Shown here piece by piece: positions 34,509-43,700 of a stretch of 64,000 nt of DNA. Position numbers and translations under genes: made by a program. The stretch is from Streptosporangium lutulentum (GTDB lineage: Bacteria; Actinomycetota; Actinomycetes; Streptosporangiales; Streptosporangiaceae). Each line of letters starts with the position of its first letter. Position 1 is the stretch's first letter. Where the stretch lies: contig NZ_JAUSQU010000001.1 of the NCBI RefSeq assembly GCF_030811455.1, positions 3,596,001-3,660,000 on the forward strand, given 5' to 3'. Below the pieces are notes generated by a model. It saw nothing but the letters and a program-made list of their open reading frames with translations. It had not been told where the DNA came from and made no database searches.

Positions 34509-35138
34509 TCAGGCCCCCCTGAGGTAGAGCGTCCGGCCGGGCTCGATCACCGCGTGGCCCGAGGTCAGCGTGGCGATCCAGCCGGGAAAGGCGGCCAGGT
34601 CCGATTCGCGCACCGCGACGCGGAAGCCGACCTCGGCGCCGTAGACGACCTCCCTGACCTCGTACCGCGAGGCGTGCAGATCGTTCTCCAGCCGTCCCGC
34701 CCGGATGTGGTCCACGATCACCGTCATGACCTTCGCGGGCACCATCTCGACCAGGGGCGCGAGGTCCAGCGCCTTGCCGACCGACGAGCCGTACGCCCGG
34801 ACCAGGCCCCCCGCGCCGAGTTTCACGCCGCCGAAGTAACGCGTCACCACCGCCACCACGTCGCCGAGTCCCCGGCGCAGCAGTGTCTCCAGCATCGGGG
34901 TCCCGGCGGTGCCGCCGGGCTCCCCGTCGTCGTCGGCCCGCTGGACCCGCCGATCTCCGCCGATCACGTAGGCGGAGCAGTTGTGGGAGGCGTCGGCGTA
35001 GAGCACCTTGCACTCGGCGACGAAGGCGCGCGCCTCCTCCTCGGAGGACACCGGCGCCAGGGTGCAGAGGAATCGAGACCGCTTGATCTCGGTCTCGTGC
35101 TCGGTGATGTCTTCCAGCGTCAGGTACGGCACAGACAT
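34509..35138 (-). CDS. YigZ family protein (IMPACT/UPF0029)
   Basis: 209 residues: an N-terminal UPF0029/IMPACT domain (about 1-110, with ADASHNCSAYVIG and DDDGEPGGTAGTPMLETL) and the C-terminal DUF1949 domain. The RYFGGVKLGAGGL segment at about 115-127 is the family hallmark. The molecular role in bacteria is not settled. It is a single gene upstream of dedA on the same strand, with 108 bases between. Confidence 0.88.
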   Translation of the reverse strand: MSVPYLTLEDITEHETEIKRSRFLCTLAPVSSEEEARAFVAECKVLYADASHNCSAYVIGGDRRVQRADDDGEPGGTAGTPMLETLLRRGLGDVVAVVTRYFGGVKLGAGGLVRAYGSSVGKALDLAPLVEMVPAKVMTVIVDHIRAGRLENDLHASRYEVREVVYGAEVGFRVAVRESDLAAFPGWIATLTSGHAVIEPGRTLYLRGA

Positions 35139-35355
35139 TTGAACAGGTTATCGGCCTGTCGGGGCGTCTCCCGTCCTCCGGGCCACGCGGGGCCTCAACC
35201 CCTCTGACCTGCGGCTTAGCCGATTCTTTTCCCGCTTGTCCTTTCTTGGTCCGCCGCCCGTCCCCGGCGGCACGGGCGGAACGCACGGGTGAATCGCACA
35301 ACACCATGCACCTCGCACAAGGGCCCGGCGGGGCGCTGCGCATACGGTCCAGGAC

Positions 35356-37383
35356 ATGAGTTACCGAGTCGCCATGGACATCGGCGGTACCTTCACCGAC
35401 GTGGTCCGCTATGACGAGAGGACCGGGGCCGTGATGGCCTCCAAGGTCCCGAGCACTCCCGGCGACCTGGTCGAGGGTGTGTTCTCCGCGCTCGGGCAGG
35501 TCGTGGACGACCTGTCCGGGATCTCTCACTTCGTCCACGGCACCACCCAGGGTCTCAACGCCCTGCTGGAGCGCAAGGGCGGACGCACGTTGCTGCTGAG
35601 CAGCGAGGGAGTCAAGGACGTCTACCAGGTCACCCCGGGCAGCGGGGACCCGGTGACCGACCTGCGGTGCCGTAGACCCGAACCCCTGGTGCCCAGGTCG
35701 GACATCGTGGAGATCCCCGGGCGGCTGGACCGGTGCGGCGAGGAACTCATCCCCCTGGACGAGGACGCCGTCCGCGCGGCCGCCCGGAGGGTCAGGAGCG
35801 AGCGCTTCGACGCGATCGCGGTCTGCCTGCTGTTCAGCCACGCCAACCCGGCCCACGAGATCCGTGTGAGGGAGATCCTCGCCGAGGAGCTGGACGAGGA
35901 GACCCTCGTCGTCCTGTCCCACGAGGTCGCCCGCGAATGGCGCGAGGCCGAGCGAACCTCCTCCACCGTGCTGGAGGCGTACACGGGCCCCACGGTCCGC
36001 TGCTACCTGGGCATGGTCGAGGAACGGTCCGCCCAGCGCGGCCTGAAGGTCCCCGTGCACGTCATGCAGTCCTCCGGCGGCCTGGTCACCGCCTCCTACG
36101 CGAGGCGGCGGCCCCTGCAGACCCTGCTGTCGGGGCCGGTGGGCGGCGCCGTGGGCGGGGTCGCGGCGACCTGGCTCCTGGGGCGCGAGAACGCCATCTG
36201 CATGGACATGGGCGGCACCTCCTTCGACGTCTCCCTCGTGGTCGGCGGGCGTCCCGACATCAGCACCGACGCCCACGTCGAGGGATTCCCCGTGCTGATG
36301 CCGACCGTGAACCTCCACACGATCGGCGCGGGCGGCGGCTCCATCGCCTACGCCGAGGCGGGGACCCTGCGCGTCGGCCCCGAGTCCGCCGGAGCCGTGC
36401 CCGGCCCCGCCTGCTACGGCCAGGGCGGCATCCAGCCGACCGTCACCGACGCCAACGTCGTGCTCGGCCGGATGGACCCCGCCTGGTTCGCGGGCGGACT
36501 GATGTCCCTGAACGCCCGGGCGGCCGGCACGGCGGTCTCCAACCTGGCGCGCGAGCTGCGCCTGGAGACGCGCCAGATCGCCGAGGGCATCTGCAGCATG
36601 GCCAATGCCAAGATGGCCCAGGCCATCCGGACCCTCACCGTCGAGCACGGCGTCGAGCCCCGCGACTTCGCGCTGTTCGCCTTCGGCGGCGCGGGCGCGA
36701 TGCACGCGGTCTTCATCGCCCGCGAGCTCGGCATCTCCGAGGTGGTCGTCCCCCGGTTCCCCGGCGCGTTCTCCGCCTGGGGCATGCTGGAGGCCGACGT
36801 CCGGCGCGACCTCACCCACCCTTACTTCCGGGCGGGCGAGGACCTGAACTGCGCCGACATGGCGGCCCGGCTGCTGGAGCTGGAGGCCCGGACCCTCGAC
36901 GCGCTGACCGGGCAGAACATCGAGGCCTCCCAGATGTGCGTCGAGCACGCGGTGGACATGCGCTACGAGGGCCAGGACCACGCGCTGACCGTCCCCCTGG
37001 ACAGCGCGGACGAGCCCTGTGTCCCCGGTTTCGCCGAGCGGATCGCCACCCGCCACGCCGAGGAGTACCTCAGGCGGTACGGCCACGCGGCCCCCGAGGC
37101 ACCGGTGGAGTTCGTGATGCTTCGCAGCACCGGCTTCGGTACCTTCCCCCGGGTCTCCGCCGTCCTCGACGAGCCGTGCGACGAGGCGCGGATCGTCCGG
37201 GATGTGATCTTCGACGGCGAGGTGCACCCCACCCCGATCCTGCGCCGGAGCGGCCTGCGCGGCGAGCTCACCGGCCCGGCGATCGTGGTCGAGGAGACCG
37301 CGACCACGGTGATCCCCCCCGGCTGCCTGGCCTCGGTGGACGACAACGGGTTCCTGATCATCAAGGTGGGAACGGAACGTTGA
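35356..37383 (+). CDS. hyuA: Hydantoinase/oxoprolinase A subunit family protein
   Basis: 675 residues, full length for HyuA. The N-terminal actin-like ATPase fold shows DIGGTFTDVV (about 8-17), HGTTQGLNALLERKGG, and the second phosphate loop MDMGGTSFDVSLV. The C-terminal half holds GGAGAMHA and the all-beta end. HyuA acts with HyuB in ATP-dependent hydantoin, oxoproline or acetone-type conversions. No HyuB is in the window. Opposite it, with a shared terminator, lies an operon with a second, short HyuA-like protein, DUF917, an MFS carrier and a PucR regulator, so a common pathway is likely. Confidence 0.85.
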   Translation: MSYRVAMDIGGTFTDVVRYDERTGAVMASKVPSTPGDLVEGVFSALGQVVDDLSGISHFVHGTTQGLNALLERKGGRTLLLSSEGVKDVYQVTPGSGDPVTDLRCRRPEPLVPRSDIVEIPGRLDRCGEELIPLDEDAVRAAARRVRSERFDAIAVCLLFSHANPAHEIRVREILAEELDEETLVVLSHEVAREWREAERTSSTVLEAYTGPTVRCYLGMVEERSAQRGLKVPVHVMQSSGGLVTASYARRRPLQTLLSGPVGGAVGGVAATWLLGRENAICMDMGGTSFDVSLVVGGRPDISTDAHVEGFPVLMPTVNLHTIGAGGGSIAYAEAGTLRVGPESAGAVPGPACYGQGGIQPTVTDANVVLGRMDPAWFAGGLMSLNARAAGTAVSNLARELRLETRQIAEGICSMANAKMAQAIRTLTVEHGVEPRDFALFAFGGAGAMHAVFIARELGISEVVVPRFPGAFSAWGMLEADVRRDLTHPYFRAGEDLNCADMAARLLELEARTLDALTGQNIEASQMCVEHAVDMRYEGQDHALTVPLDSADEPCVPGFAERIATRHAEEYLRRYGHAAPEAPVEFVMLRSTGFGTFPRVSAVLDEPCDEARIVRDVIFDGEVHPTPILRRSGLRGELTGPAIVVEETATTVIPPGCLASVDDNGFLIIKVGTER

Positions 37384-37397
37384 CCGGGCACCCCGCG

Positions 37398-37440
37398 TCC
37401 CGTGGGCCGACAGGGCCTCTCCCCCTGTCGGCCTACGGGA
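37398..37440. terminator. Bidirectional hairpin terminator between hyuA and pucR
   Basis: A 17-bp stem with one G-T pair, TCCCGTGGGCCGACAGG (37398-37414) and CCTGTCGGCCTACGGGA (37424-37440), with a 9-base loop. It contains the pucR stop codon and follows the hyuA stop by 14 bases. No U-run, as usual in high-GC actinomycetes. Confidence 0.75.
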
Positions 37441-38980
37441 TGGGCCGGGGCCGAAGGACGTGGGCGGCCAGGTGGAGAGCCAGCCGGGTCCCCGGGTCGT
37501 CCACGTCGAAGCCCGCGGCGCGGATCCGCTCCAGGCGGGTGGTGACCGTGTTGCGGTGGATGCCGAGCCGCTCGGCGGCGCGGGAGGCCCCGCCCTCGTC
37601 CAGGACGGCGGTGAGGGTCTCCAGGAGCGTCCCGTCGCGGTCCACGCTCAGCAGCGGGTCCAGGATCATCTGGGCCGGGGCGCGCAGGACGCCGCCCGGC
37701 AGGGCGGCCAGCAGCTTGGCCGGGCCCATCCGGTCGGCCCTCGCGACCACGCCGGCCGGGGAGACGAACGCGGCGGCCTCCGCCCCGAGCAGCGACTCCT
37801 CCATGACGCCGAGGTCGGGCACCTGCGTGCCGACTCCCGCCGCACAGGGCACCGGCAGGGCGGCGAGACACTCGGCCAGGCGGCCGGCGAGCCGGTCGGG
37901 CGGCAGCGCCGACCATCCCGCCCAGCTCTCGTCACGGCGCAGCACGGGGCCGGGCCCCACGGTCGCGGCGATGACCGACCCGACCATCCGCACATCGTCC
38001 AGGTCGGTGTCGTGGCACCGGATGGCGTAGGCGGTGAGCGGACCGCCGACCGGCCAGTGGAGGGCGACCGCCCGCGCGAGCGTTCCGTCCCCGCTCGCCT
38101 CCGGGTCCTCCCCCTCCGGCATCGCGCCCTGCGCCGTCCCCGGTGGCCCCGTCCCCTCCCGGACGTCCCCCGTCCGCACGGAGGCCCGCGCCCGCGACGA
38201 GGCGAGGGTGAGCAACCGGGTGGCGAGGGCCGACTGCAGGGCGACGTCCCGCTCGGCGGCGAGCCGTTCGGTGGCCGCCCAGGCGACCAGCGGGGTGACC
38301 GCCAGCCCCAGAACGGCGTTCACCACCGAGGGCCAGCCGGGAGACTGGAAGGAGCCGTGGGCCACGAGGACCGCCAGCGTGCCGCCGCTCGCGTCGGGGA
38401 TGTCCACCTCCGCGAGTGAGGGTCCCTGCGCGCGGCGGCCCGCCAGGTGCGAACCCCACGGGTCGAGGAGTGCCACCGCGTTCCCCTGGAGTTCGGAGTT
38501 GAGCACGCCGAGCACCCGCCGGGCCGAGGCACCCGCCTCGGCCAGCCTGGTCGCGCAGCGGGCCACGAGCTGGGTCCTGGCCGCCTCGGGCCGGGCCGCC
38601 GCCGAGGCCACTCGCACGGCCGTCACCAGCGGATCCTCGTCCACGAAGATCAACGTCACGCCGAGGCGTTCGGCCAGCCCCGCACCGGATCCGGCGCTCA
38701 TTCCGGCCGACGACGCGATGACGCACGCGGCGGCCTGCTCCCAGGCCCTGCGCATGGCCATCTCCACCGCCCAGCCGCCGGCGGCGGCCTGACCGACCAG
38801 CACCACCGCCGTATGAGGCGGCACCGAACCGAACAGCGTCAGGTCGTCGACGATCCGGACCTGGCGCACCGGGTTCTCCCCCGTGCCCCACATCCGGGCC
38901 CCGGCCAGCGGCCCCCCGTTGACCAGCTCGGCCACCGTGACCGGAACCTCCCAGTCCCGTCGCCCCCGCGACTCGATCAC
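37433..38980 (-). CDS. PucR family transcriptional regulator
   Basis: 515 residues. The N-terminal PucR sensor region (TVAELVNGGPLAGARM and VVLVGQAAAGGWAVEMAMRRAW) is followed by a GGDEF-like middle domain and the C-terminal CdaR/PucR HTH (SRAAERLGIHRNTVTTRLERI, at about 478-498). PucR proteins activate purine, allantoin and related nitrogen-compound catabolism. The GTG at 38980 has GGGGGAGG six bases upstream. It is last after the DUF917 gene, 40 bases away, so it is likely the local regulator of the hydantoin-type genes. Confidence 0.83.
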   Translation of the reverse strand: MIESRGRRDWEVPVTVAELVNGGPLAGARMWGTGENPVRQVRIVDDLTLFGSVPPHTAVVLVGQAAAGGWAVEMAMRRAWEQAAACVIASSAGMSAGSGAGLAERLGVTLIFVDEDPLVTAVRVASAAARPEAARTQLVARCATRLAEAGASARRVLGVLNSELQGNAVALLDPWGSHLAGRRAQGPSLAEVDIPDASGGTLAVLVAHGSFQSPGWPSVVNAVLGLAVTPLVAWAATERLAAERDVALQSALATRLLTLASSRARASVRTGDVREGTGPPGTAQGAMPEGEDPEASGDGTLARAVALHWPVGGPLTAYAIRCHDTDLDDVRMVGSVIAATVGPGPVLRRDESWAGWSALPPDRLAGRLAECLAALPVPCAAGVGTQVPDLGVMEESLLGAEAAAFVSPAGVVARADRMGPAKLLAALPGGVLRAPAQMILDPLLSVDRDGTLLETLTAVLDEGGASRAAERLGIHRNTVTTRLERIRAAGFDVDDPGTRLALHLAAHVLRPRPIP

Positions 38981-39020
38981 AGCACCTCCCCCGGTCCGTC
39001 GACGCCGGGCGCGCCCGCCG

Positions 39021-40079
39021 TCACAACGGCACCCCGAACGCCCGCAGTCCTCCCAGCGCGACGCCTTCCCCGGTGTGCCACACCGGCGCCGCTCTCACCA
39101 CCATGACCTCCACCTCCAGTCCGGGAACCGCCTTGTCGACGTCGACCGCCATGCCGTCCACCGTCGAGATCATGCAGATCTGGTCGGGCGCCATGGCCGC
39201 CATCGCCCCGTCCACCAGGGCGAACACGATCTCATTGTGCGCCTCCAGCCGGATGAGCCTGCCGAGCCCTTCCTTCTCCTCGACCACGATGCTGGACGGC
39301 AGCGACGGCAGCGTCAGGTCCATGCCGTGCCCGGTGCTGGTCTCCACCGCGGCGATCCGGCCCCTGCACAGGGTCCGCACGCCGTACGGCGCGGCGATGG
39401 AACGCGGCGCTCCCGGCACTCCCGCCTCCATCAGGCGGCTGACCGTGCCGGGGACCACGACGCGTGCCAGCACCTCGGCGGTCATCGGGTAGCAGGCGGT
39501 CACCGTCCAGCCTCCCAGGGCCAGGACCAGCGGGCGGATCAGCTCCTCCACCCGGTCCGGCCCGGTGTCCAGCACCACCACGTCATCGGCGGGACCGGCC
39601 ATCACCAGCGGCGTGACGCTGACCCCTCCCAGGGTGTAGGTGCTCTGGTTGAGCAGCGGGAACACCCTCCCGCTGCCGTCCCCGTCCACCAGCGGGATGT
39701 CCAGCAGCGCCGCGGTGATCACCGGGAGCAGCGCGCTCTCGGCGTCGAGGTTGAGCGCCACCACGGCGCCGATCTCCTGGCCGAGCCTGCGTTCCAGCCC
39801 GCGGATCACCTGGACGGGCTCGTTGCCCGTGGGCAGGCGCTCGCCGAGCGCCGTGCTGGAGCCGACGAGGCAGACCGCGGCGCAGAGCGTCCGCGGCGGC
39901 AGATCGGCGGCCCGGCACACCCTCACCCCCTCCCCGAGCACCGACCTGGCCCAGTCGGACGCGAGGTGGAAGGACAGCTCGGCCGCGCCGGTGGCGAACA
40001 GCTGTGATCCGGCGGCGAAGGCGCCGAACGACGTCAGGTCGATCTTCGGGGGCGCCTTTCCTGCGCTCTGGTGGTTCAC
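39021..40079 (-). CDS. DUF917 protein, S-methyl-thiohydantoin desulfurase type
   Basis: 352 residues. The C-terminal part (LCRGRIAAVETSTGHGMDL, LIRLEAHNEI, DQICMISTVDG) matches DUF917, whose studied members remove sulfur from thiohydantoins. The glycine-rich start usually seen at the N-terminus of DUF917 is weak here (FGAFAAGSQLFATGA), so the active site may differ. GTG 40079 overlaps the HyuA-like stop by four bases. It is third in the coupled operon. Confidence 0.72.
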   Translation of the reverse strand: MNHQSAGKAPPKIDLTSFGAFAAGSQLFATGAAELSFHLASDWARSVLGEGVRVCRAADLPPRTLCAAVCLVGSSTALGERLPTGNEPVQVIRGLERRLGQEIGAVVALNLDAESALLPVITAALLDIPLVDGDGSGRVFPLLNQSTYTLGGVSVTPLVMAGPADDVVVLDTGPDRVEELIRPLVLALGGWTVTACYPMTAEVLARVVVPGTVSRLMEAGVPGAPRSIAAPYGVRTLCRGRIAAVETSTGHGMDLTLPSLPSSIVVEEKEGLGRLIRLEAHNEIVFALVDGAMAAMAPDQICMISTVDGMAVDVDKAVPGLEVEVMVVRAAPVWHTGEGVALGGLRAFGVPL

Positions 40080-41257
40080 ATGATCGCCCCCTCCGCCCTG
40101 ATCTCGACCCGGAAGAGGCCGTCGGGCAGGTAGGACAACGCGTTGACGATCGTGTCGGTGACCCGGGCGGAGCCGGGGGCGGCTCCGGCGCTCACGGCAC
40201 GGGTCAGCGCCTCGTCCCGGGCCTCGTCGATCGCGCGGTCGAGCTCGGCGCGGCCCTTGGCCTGCACGATCCGCTCCACGTCGACCGAGGGCCTGGCCAG
40301 TGCCGCCCCGTAGGCCACCGCCAGCTCGGCCTGCTCCGGCACCTTCCAGCCCGGGCCCGCCTGCCGGGCGAAAGGCCCCACCGCGATCCCCTCCGACGCC
40401 GACACGACCAGCGGCAGCCGCACGTTCAGCGGGACGAACGTGTCGCGCCGATCACCCAGCCTGGGCTTCCCCCCGGTCACCAGGCCGGTGCGCACTATGA
40501 TCCCCCGCTCCTGGACCGCGGTCTCGTCCAGTCCCGCCAGCGCGGCGCCACCGCGCAACGCGCAGGTGAAGGCGCCCAGGTAGCAGATCAGCGGGTAGCG
40601 GCGGAAGTAGTGCGTGGAGGCCAGTCCCGCCCCGGTTCTGGCGAAGAACACCGACACCCCCGGCAGGTCACGGATCATCCGGTCGGCGATCACGGCCGCC
40701 TGCGGACCGAGCGCCGCGTTCAGGATCGCGCTGTTCTCCCGCTCTCGCAGCCCGGCCCGGCCGAACTCGTACGACAGGGTGATCCGCGCCCCGGGCACCT
40801 CGTCCGCGATGATCTCGGCCACGGCCAGTTCGTGGTGGGGCAGCACCGGCGACCCGGTCGCGGTCACCGCGAAGTCCGTCAGGCCGCACTCCGCCGCGAA
40901 GCGAGCCACCGCGGCGGTGTCCAGCTCGGCGACCGGCCGCCCGGTGAGGCTGTGCCCGCCCCGCACCACCGTCGCCACTCCCGAGTCCTCGGGCCAGCCC
41001 ACCATCGGGCCGAGCCCCGGCGGGCAGGGCCCCGCGACCCGGATCGCCGCCACCGGCGCCCGCCGTACCCCGTCCATGTCCACCGCCACCGCCGCGGCCC
41101 TGGGCGTCGCCGACGGCGCCCGCCGCGCCCCGTCCGGGTACGTCACGACCGGCACGGCCCCGGACGCGCCGGTCGCCACCCGCACCTCGGTCAGGACGTT
41201 GCCGTGGACGGCCACCGTCACCGTCGCGTGTCGTCCGAGATCGACGCCGAGGATCAC
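40076..41257 (-). CDS. Short hydantoinase A-like protein
   Basis: 393 residues, much shorter than a full HyuA. The start VILGVDLGRHATVTVAVHG keeps the actin-like phosphate loop, and ARTGAGLASTHYFRRYPLICYLGAFTCALRGGAALAG (here cited by its parts ARTGAGLAST and YLGAFTCALRGGAALAG) resembles the divergent hydantoinase relatives found next to DUF917 genes. The internal sequence DGARRAP/DGVRRAP occurs twice. GTG 41257 overlaps the carrier stop by four bases and the stop overlaps the DUF917 start, so all three are translationally coupled. Its chemistry is not known. Confidence 0.7.
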   Translation of the reverse strand: MILGVDLGRHATVTVAVHGNVLTEVRVATGASGAVPVVTYPDGARRAPSATPRAAAVAVDMDGVRRAPVAAIRVAGPCPPGLGPMVGWPEDSGVATVVRGGHSLTGRPVAELDTAAVARFAAECGLTDFAVTATGSPVLPHHELAVAEIIADEVPGARITLSYEFGRAGLRERENSAILNAALGPQAAVIADRMIRDLPGVSVFFARTGAGLASTHYFRRYPLICYLGAFTCALRGGAALAGLDETAVQERGIIVRTGLVTGGKPRLGDRRDTFVPLNVRLPLVVSASEGIAVGPFARQAGPGWKVPEQAELAVAYGAALARPSVDVERIVQAKGRAELDRAIDEARDEALTRAVSAGAAPGSARVTDTIVNALSYLPDGLFRVEIRAEGAIM

Positions 41258-42561
41258 TCCAGACCACGCCCCTCGGTCTCCGGCAGCGGAAGGGCGAGCA
41301 GCGCGGTGATCACCATGAACGCGTTGATCACCAGCATCGTCGCGGTGAACCCGGTGGCGCGGGCGAGCAGCAGGCCCACGGCCGCCGGAGCGACGGTGGT
41401 GGAGACGAGCTGGGCGGCGGTCGCCCAGGCGTAGCCGGTGCCGCGTATCGCGGTCGGGTAGAACTCGCCGTTCCAGGTGTTCCACACGCCCCAGGCGCCC
41501 AGGCTGAAGAACGACAGGATGAAGTTACCGGCGTACAGGCCGGCCGTCGTGGACGCGACCGCGAAGAAGAAGCCGCCGAGCACCGCGGCCACCACGTAGC
41601 ACAGGAAGACCTTCTTACGGCCGAAGCGGCCCGTGAGCAGCGACGCGCTGACGTAGCCGGGGATCGTCACGAGCGCGCTGAGCGCGGCGAAGCCGAGGGT
41701 GGCGTCCAGGCTCATGCCCTTTCCCCGCATGAGCGTGGGCAGCCAGACCTGCAGGCCCCAGTAGCCCCAGTTGAAGGTGAAGTTGAGCAGCAACATCAGC
41801 AGGGTGACCCGGCGGAGCTCTCCGCGGAGCAGGTCCAGGGGGCGGCCCACCCGCTTGACGCCGACGATGAAAACCTCGCCTGCGTCGGGGCTGCCCAGCT
41901 CGCGCAGCACCGCCTTCGCCTCGGCCTGACGGTTCCGCGTGGCCAGCCAGTAGGGCGATTCGGGCACCCAGGCCCGGATCGCGAAAGCCCAGAACCCCAC
42001 CAGCGCGCTGGCGATCACGACCCCGTGCCAGCCCATGTCCCCCAGGGTCACCGAGACCGCGATGGCGGCGAGCACGCCGACCGGCCAGCCGATCGACAGA
42101 TAGACCGTCGCCCTGCCCCGGCTCCTGGTGGGCAGCAGTTCCAGGAAGTAGGGGAAGGTGACGGTGTAGACGCCGGCCAGAGCGAAGCCGGAGGCCACGC
42201 GCAGCGCCATCAGCGTCGTCACGTTCGGGGAGAACGCCGAGGCGAACGCGATCACCCCGTAGGCGATCAGGGACCAGAAGCAGGTGGGCCGGCGGCCTAT
42301 CCGATCCGAGAGCGGGCCCCAGACCAGGGCGCCGGGGATCATGCCGAGCGCGACCGCCGACAGCACCAGCCCGACCCCGGCCTCGTCGACCCCGAAGGCC
42401 GTCCCGAAGTCTCCGGCGACGTAGATGAGGGCGACCTGCTCCCAGGACTCGATGACGAACGCGACGAACAGCGCCAGCGCGATCAGGACGTGTCTGCGGG
42501 TGAACGGCATCCGGTCGAAGGCGGCGCCGATCGGCAGCCTCCGGATCTCGGTGGCGATCAT
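41254..42561 (-). CDS. MFS transporter, metabolite:H+ symporter type
   Basis: 435 residues and 12 membrane helices. The signature GPLSDRIGRRPT is between helices 2 and 3, and GRFGRKK is in the matching second-half loop. LASGFALAGVY-like (RVASGFALAGVYTV) and PESPYWL fit the sugar and aromatic-acid symporter group. As the first gene before the HyuA-like and DUF917 genes it would import their substrate, perhaps a hydantoin. GTG 42609 is an alternative start with 16 more residues; neither start has a strong ribosome site. Confidence 0.84.
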   Translation of the reverse strand: MIATEIRRLPIGAAFDRMPFTRRHVLIALALFVAFVIESWEQVALIYVAGDFGTAFGVDEAGVGLVLSAVALGMIPGALVWGPLSDRIGRRPTCFWSLIAYGVIAFASAFSPNVTTLMALRVASGFALAGVYTVTFPYFLELLPTRSRGRATVYLSIGWPVGVLAAIAVSVTLGDMGWHGVVIASALVGFWAFAIRAWVPESPYWLATRNRQAEAKAVLRELGSPDAGEVFIVGVKRVGRPLDLLRGELRRVTLLMLLLNFTFNWGYWGLQVWLPTLMRGKGMSLDATLGFAALSALVTIPGYVSASLLTGRFGRKKVFLCYVVAAVLGGFFFAVASTTAGLYAGNFILSFFSLGAWGVWNTWNGEFYPTAIRGTGYAWATAAQLVSTTVAPAAVGLLLARATGFTATMLVINAFMVITALLALPLPETEGRGLE

Positions 42562-42696
42562 GGCGGTCTCTGGGAGGACGGTGATCTCTGAGATGCGGGC
42601 ACGAAGCACTGCGGCGCCACAGGTCCGGCCTCCTCCCCCGGGCCTTTACCGGTGGCCCGCCCCGCACGATGTCCTGCCGTTCAGGATAACCACAGG

Positions 42697-42858
42697 TCAA
42701 GTGGTGTTCTCATGGACGTGCACGATGAGCCGATCCCTCTTGACCAGCCGTAGAACGACGGTCGTCCGCGCGATCTCCGGCTCGCCCTCGGCGAAGCCCC
42801 GGCGGATCAGCCGGTCCGGCGGCACCGGCGCCGTCGTCAACGGCGCCGTGGAAGCCAT
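42697..42858 (-). CDS. Possible small or truncated protein, unknown
   Basis: 53 residues: MASTAPLTTAPVPPDRLIRR, then GFAEGEPEIARTTVVLRLVK and RDRLIVHVHENTT. The second half looks like the first strand of an MBL-fold hydrolase (EPEIARTTVVL), cut short, so it may be a remnant. There is no clear ribosome site. It occupies most of the 377-base gap between the MFS gene and the thioesterase, where no good promoter is seen. Confidence 0.25.
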   Translation of the reverse strand: MASTAPLTTAPVPPDRLIRRGFAEGEPEIARTTVVLRLVKRDRLIVHVHENTT

Positions 42859-42938
42859 GATCGGCAACCGGGCGAAGGCGGGGGCCGGCGCGGATCGCGT
42901 TACCTTGGATCTCTCCCTGACGCGAAGGAGGACGGCCA

Positions 42939-43700
42939 TTGTCCGGCGAGTGGATCGTGAGGGGAACGAACAGACCGGACGCCGACGTCAGGCTGTTCTG
43001 TTTCGCGCACGCGGGCGGCGGATCGGCGTTGTTCCACGGGTGGGACGAACTGCTCTCACCCGAGGTGGACGTGTGTCCGGTGGTCCTGCCGGGGCGCGAG
43101 TCGAGAATCCGGGAGACGCCGTTCAACCGGATGGAGCAGCTGGTCGGCCCGCTGTACGAGGCGTTGCGGGAACACGCCGATCGGCCGTTCGCGTTCTTCG
43201 GTCACAGCATGGGCTCCGCGGTCGCGTGGGAAATGGCCCGGAAATTCTCCGCGAGCCCTTCCGGCGGCCCGCTCGTTCTCTTCGTCTCCGGCCGGAGGGC
43301 CCCGCACCTGCCCACCCGGCGCCGGCTTTTCTCCGACTTGCGCGACGAGGAGCTGATGGCCGAGCTGGGCACGCTGAACGGCACCCCCTCGGAGGTGCTG
43401 GGCCGGCGCGACCTCCTGAGGCTGTTCCTTCCGGGCCTGCGAGCCGACTTCGAGCTGAACGAACGGCACACCCCGCTTCCGGGCCCGGAGCTGTCATGCC
43501 ATGTGTCGGCGCTGTGCGGTGACGCCGATCCCGAGGTCGATCCGGACGAGATCGCCGCCTGGCGGGACGCCACGGCGGGCGGCTTCACCCAGCGGATGTT
43601 CGGCGGTGACCACTTCTATCTCAAAGGGCCACGCCCCGAGGTTCTCCAAGCGATCCAGGAGGACCTCCGCCGGGCGATGCTCGCCCACCTCGCGGGCTGA
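42939..43700 (+). CDS. Type II thioesterase
   Basis: 253 residues of the GrsT/RifR family. The pattern LFCFAHAGGGSALFHGW (about 19-35), the nucleophile elbow GHSMGSAVAWEMA (about 88-100) and the catalytic His in GGDHFYL (about 229) are complete. These enzymes remove wrong acyl groups from NRPS and PKS carrier proteins. The TTG at 42939 has AAGGAGG at the right distance. No carrier protein, synthetase or synthase is in the window, so it is a lone member that may act on a distant cluster. Confidence 0.86.
   Translation: MSGEWIVRGTNRPDADVRLFCFAHAGGGSALFHGWDELLSPEVDVCPVVLPGRESRIRETPFNRMEQLVGPLYEALREHADRPFAFFGHSMGSAVAWEMARKFSASPSGGPLVLFVSGRRAPHLPTRRRLFSDLRDEELMAELGTLNGTPSEVLGRRDLLRLFLPGLRADFELNERHTPLPGPELSCHVSALCGDADPEVDPDEIAAWRDATAGGFTQRMFGGDHFYLKGPRPEVLQAIQEDLRRAMLAHLAG

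Noticed and set aside
34405..37227. A 940-codon minus-strand frame across yigZ and hyuA
   Set aside because: It crosses two real genes on opposite strands and has repetitive His/Gly/Asp content with no domain.
42939..43700. Evidence of a natural-product cluster
   Set aside because: Only a lone thioesterase is found; no carrier protein, synthetase or synthase lies within the window.
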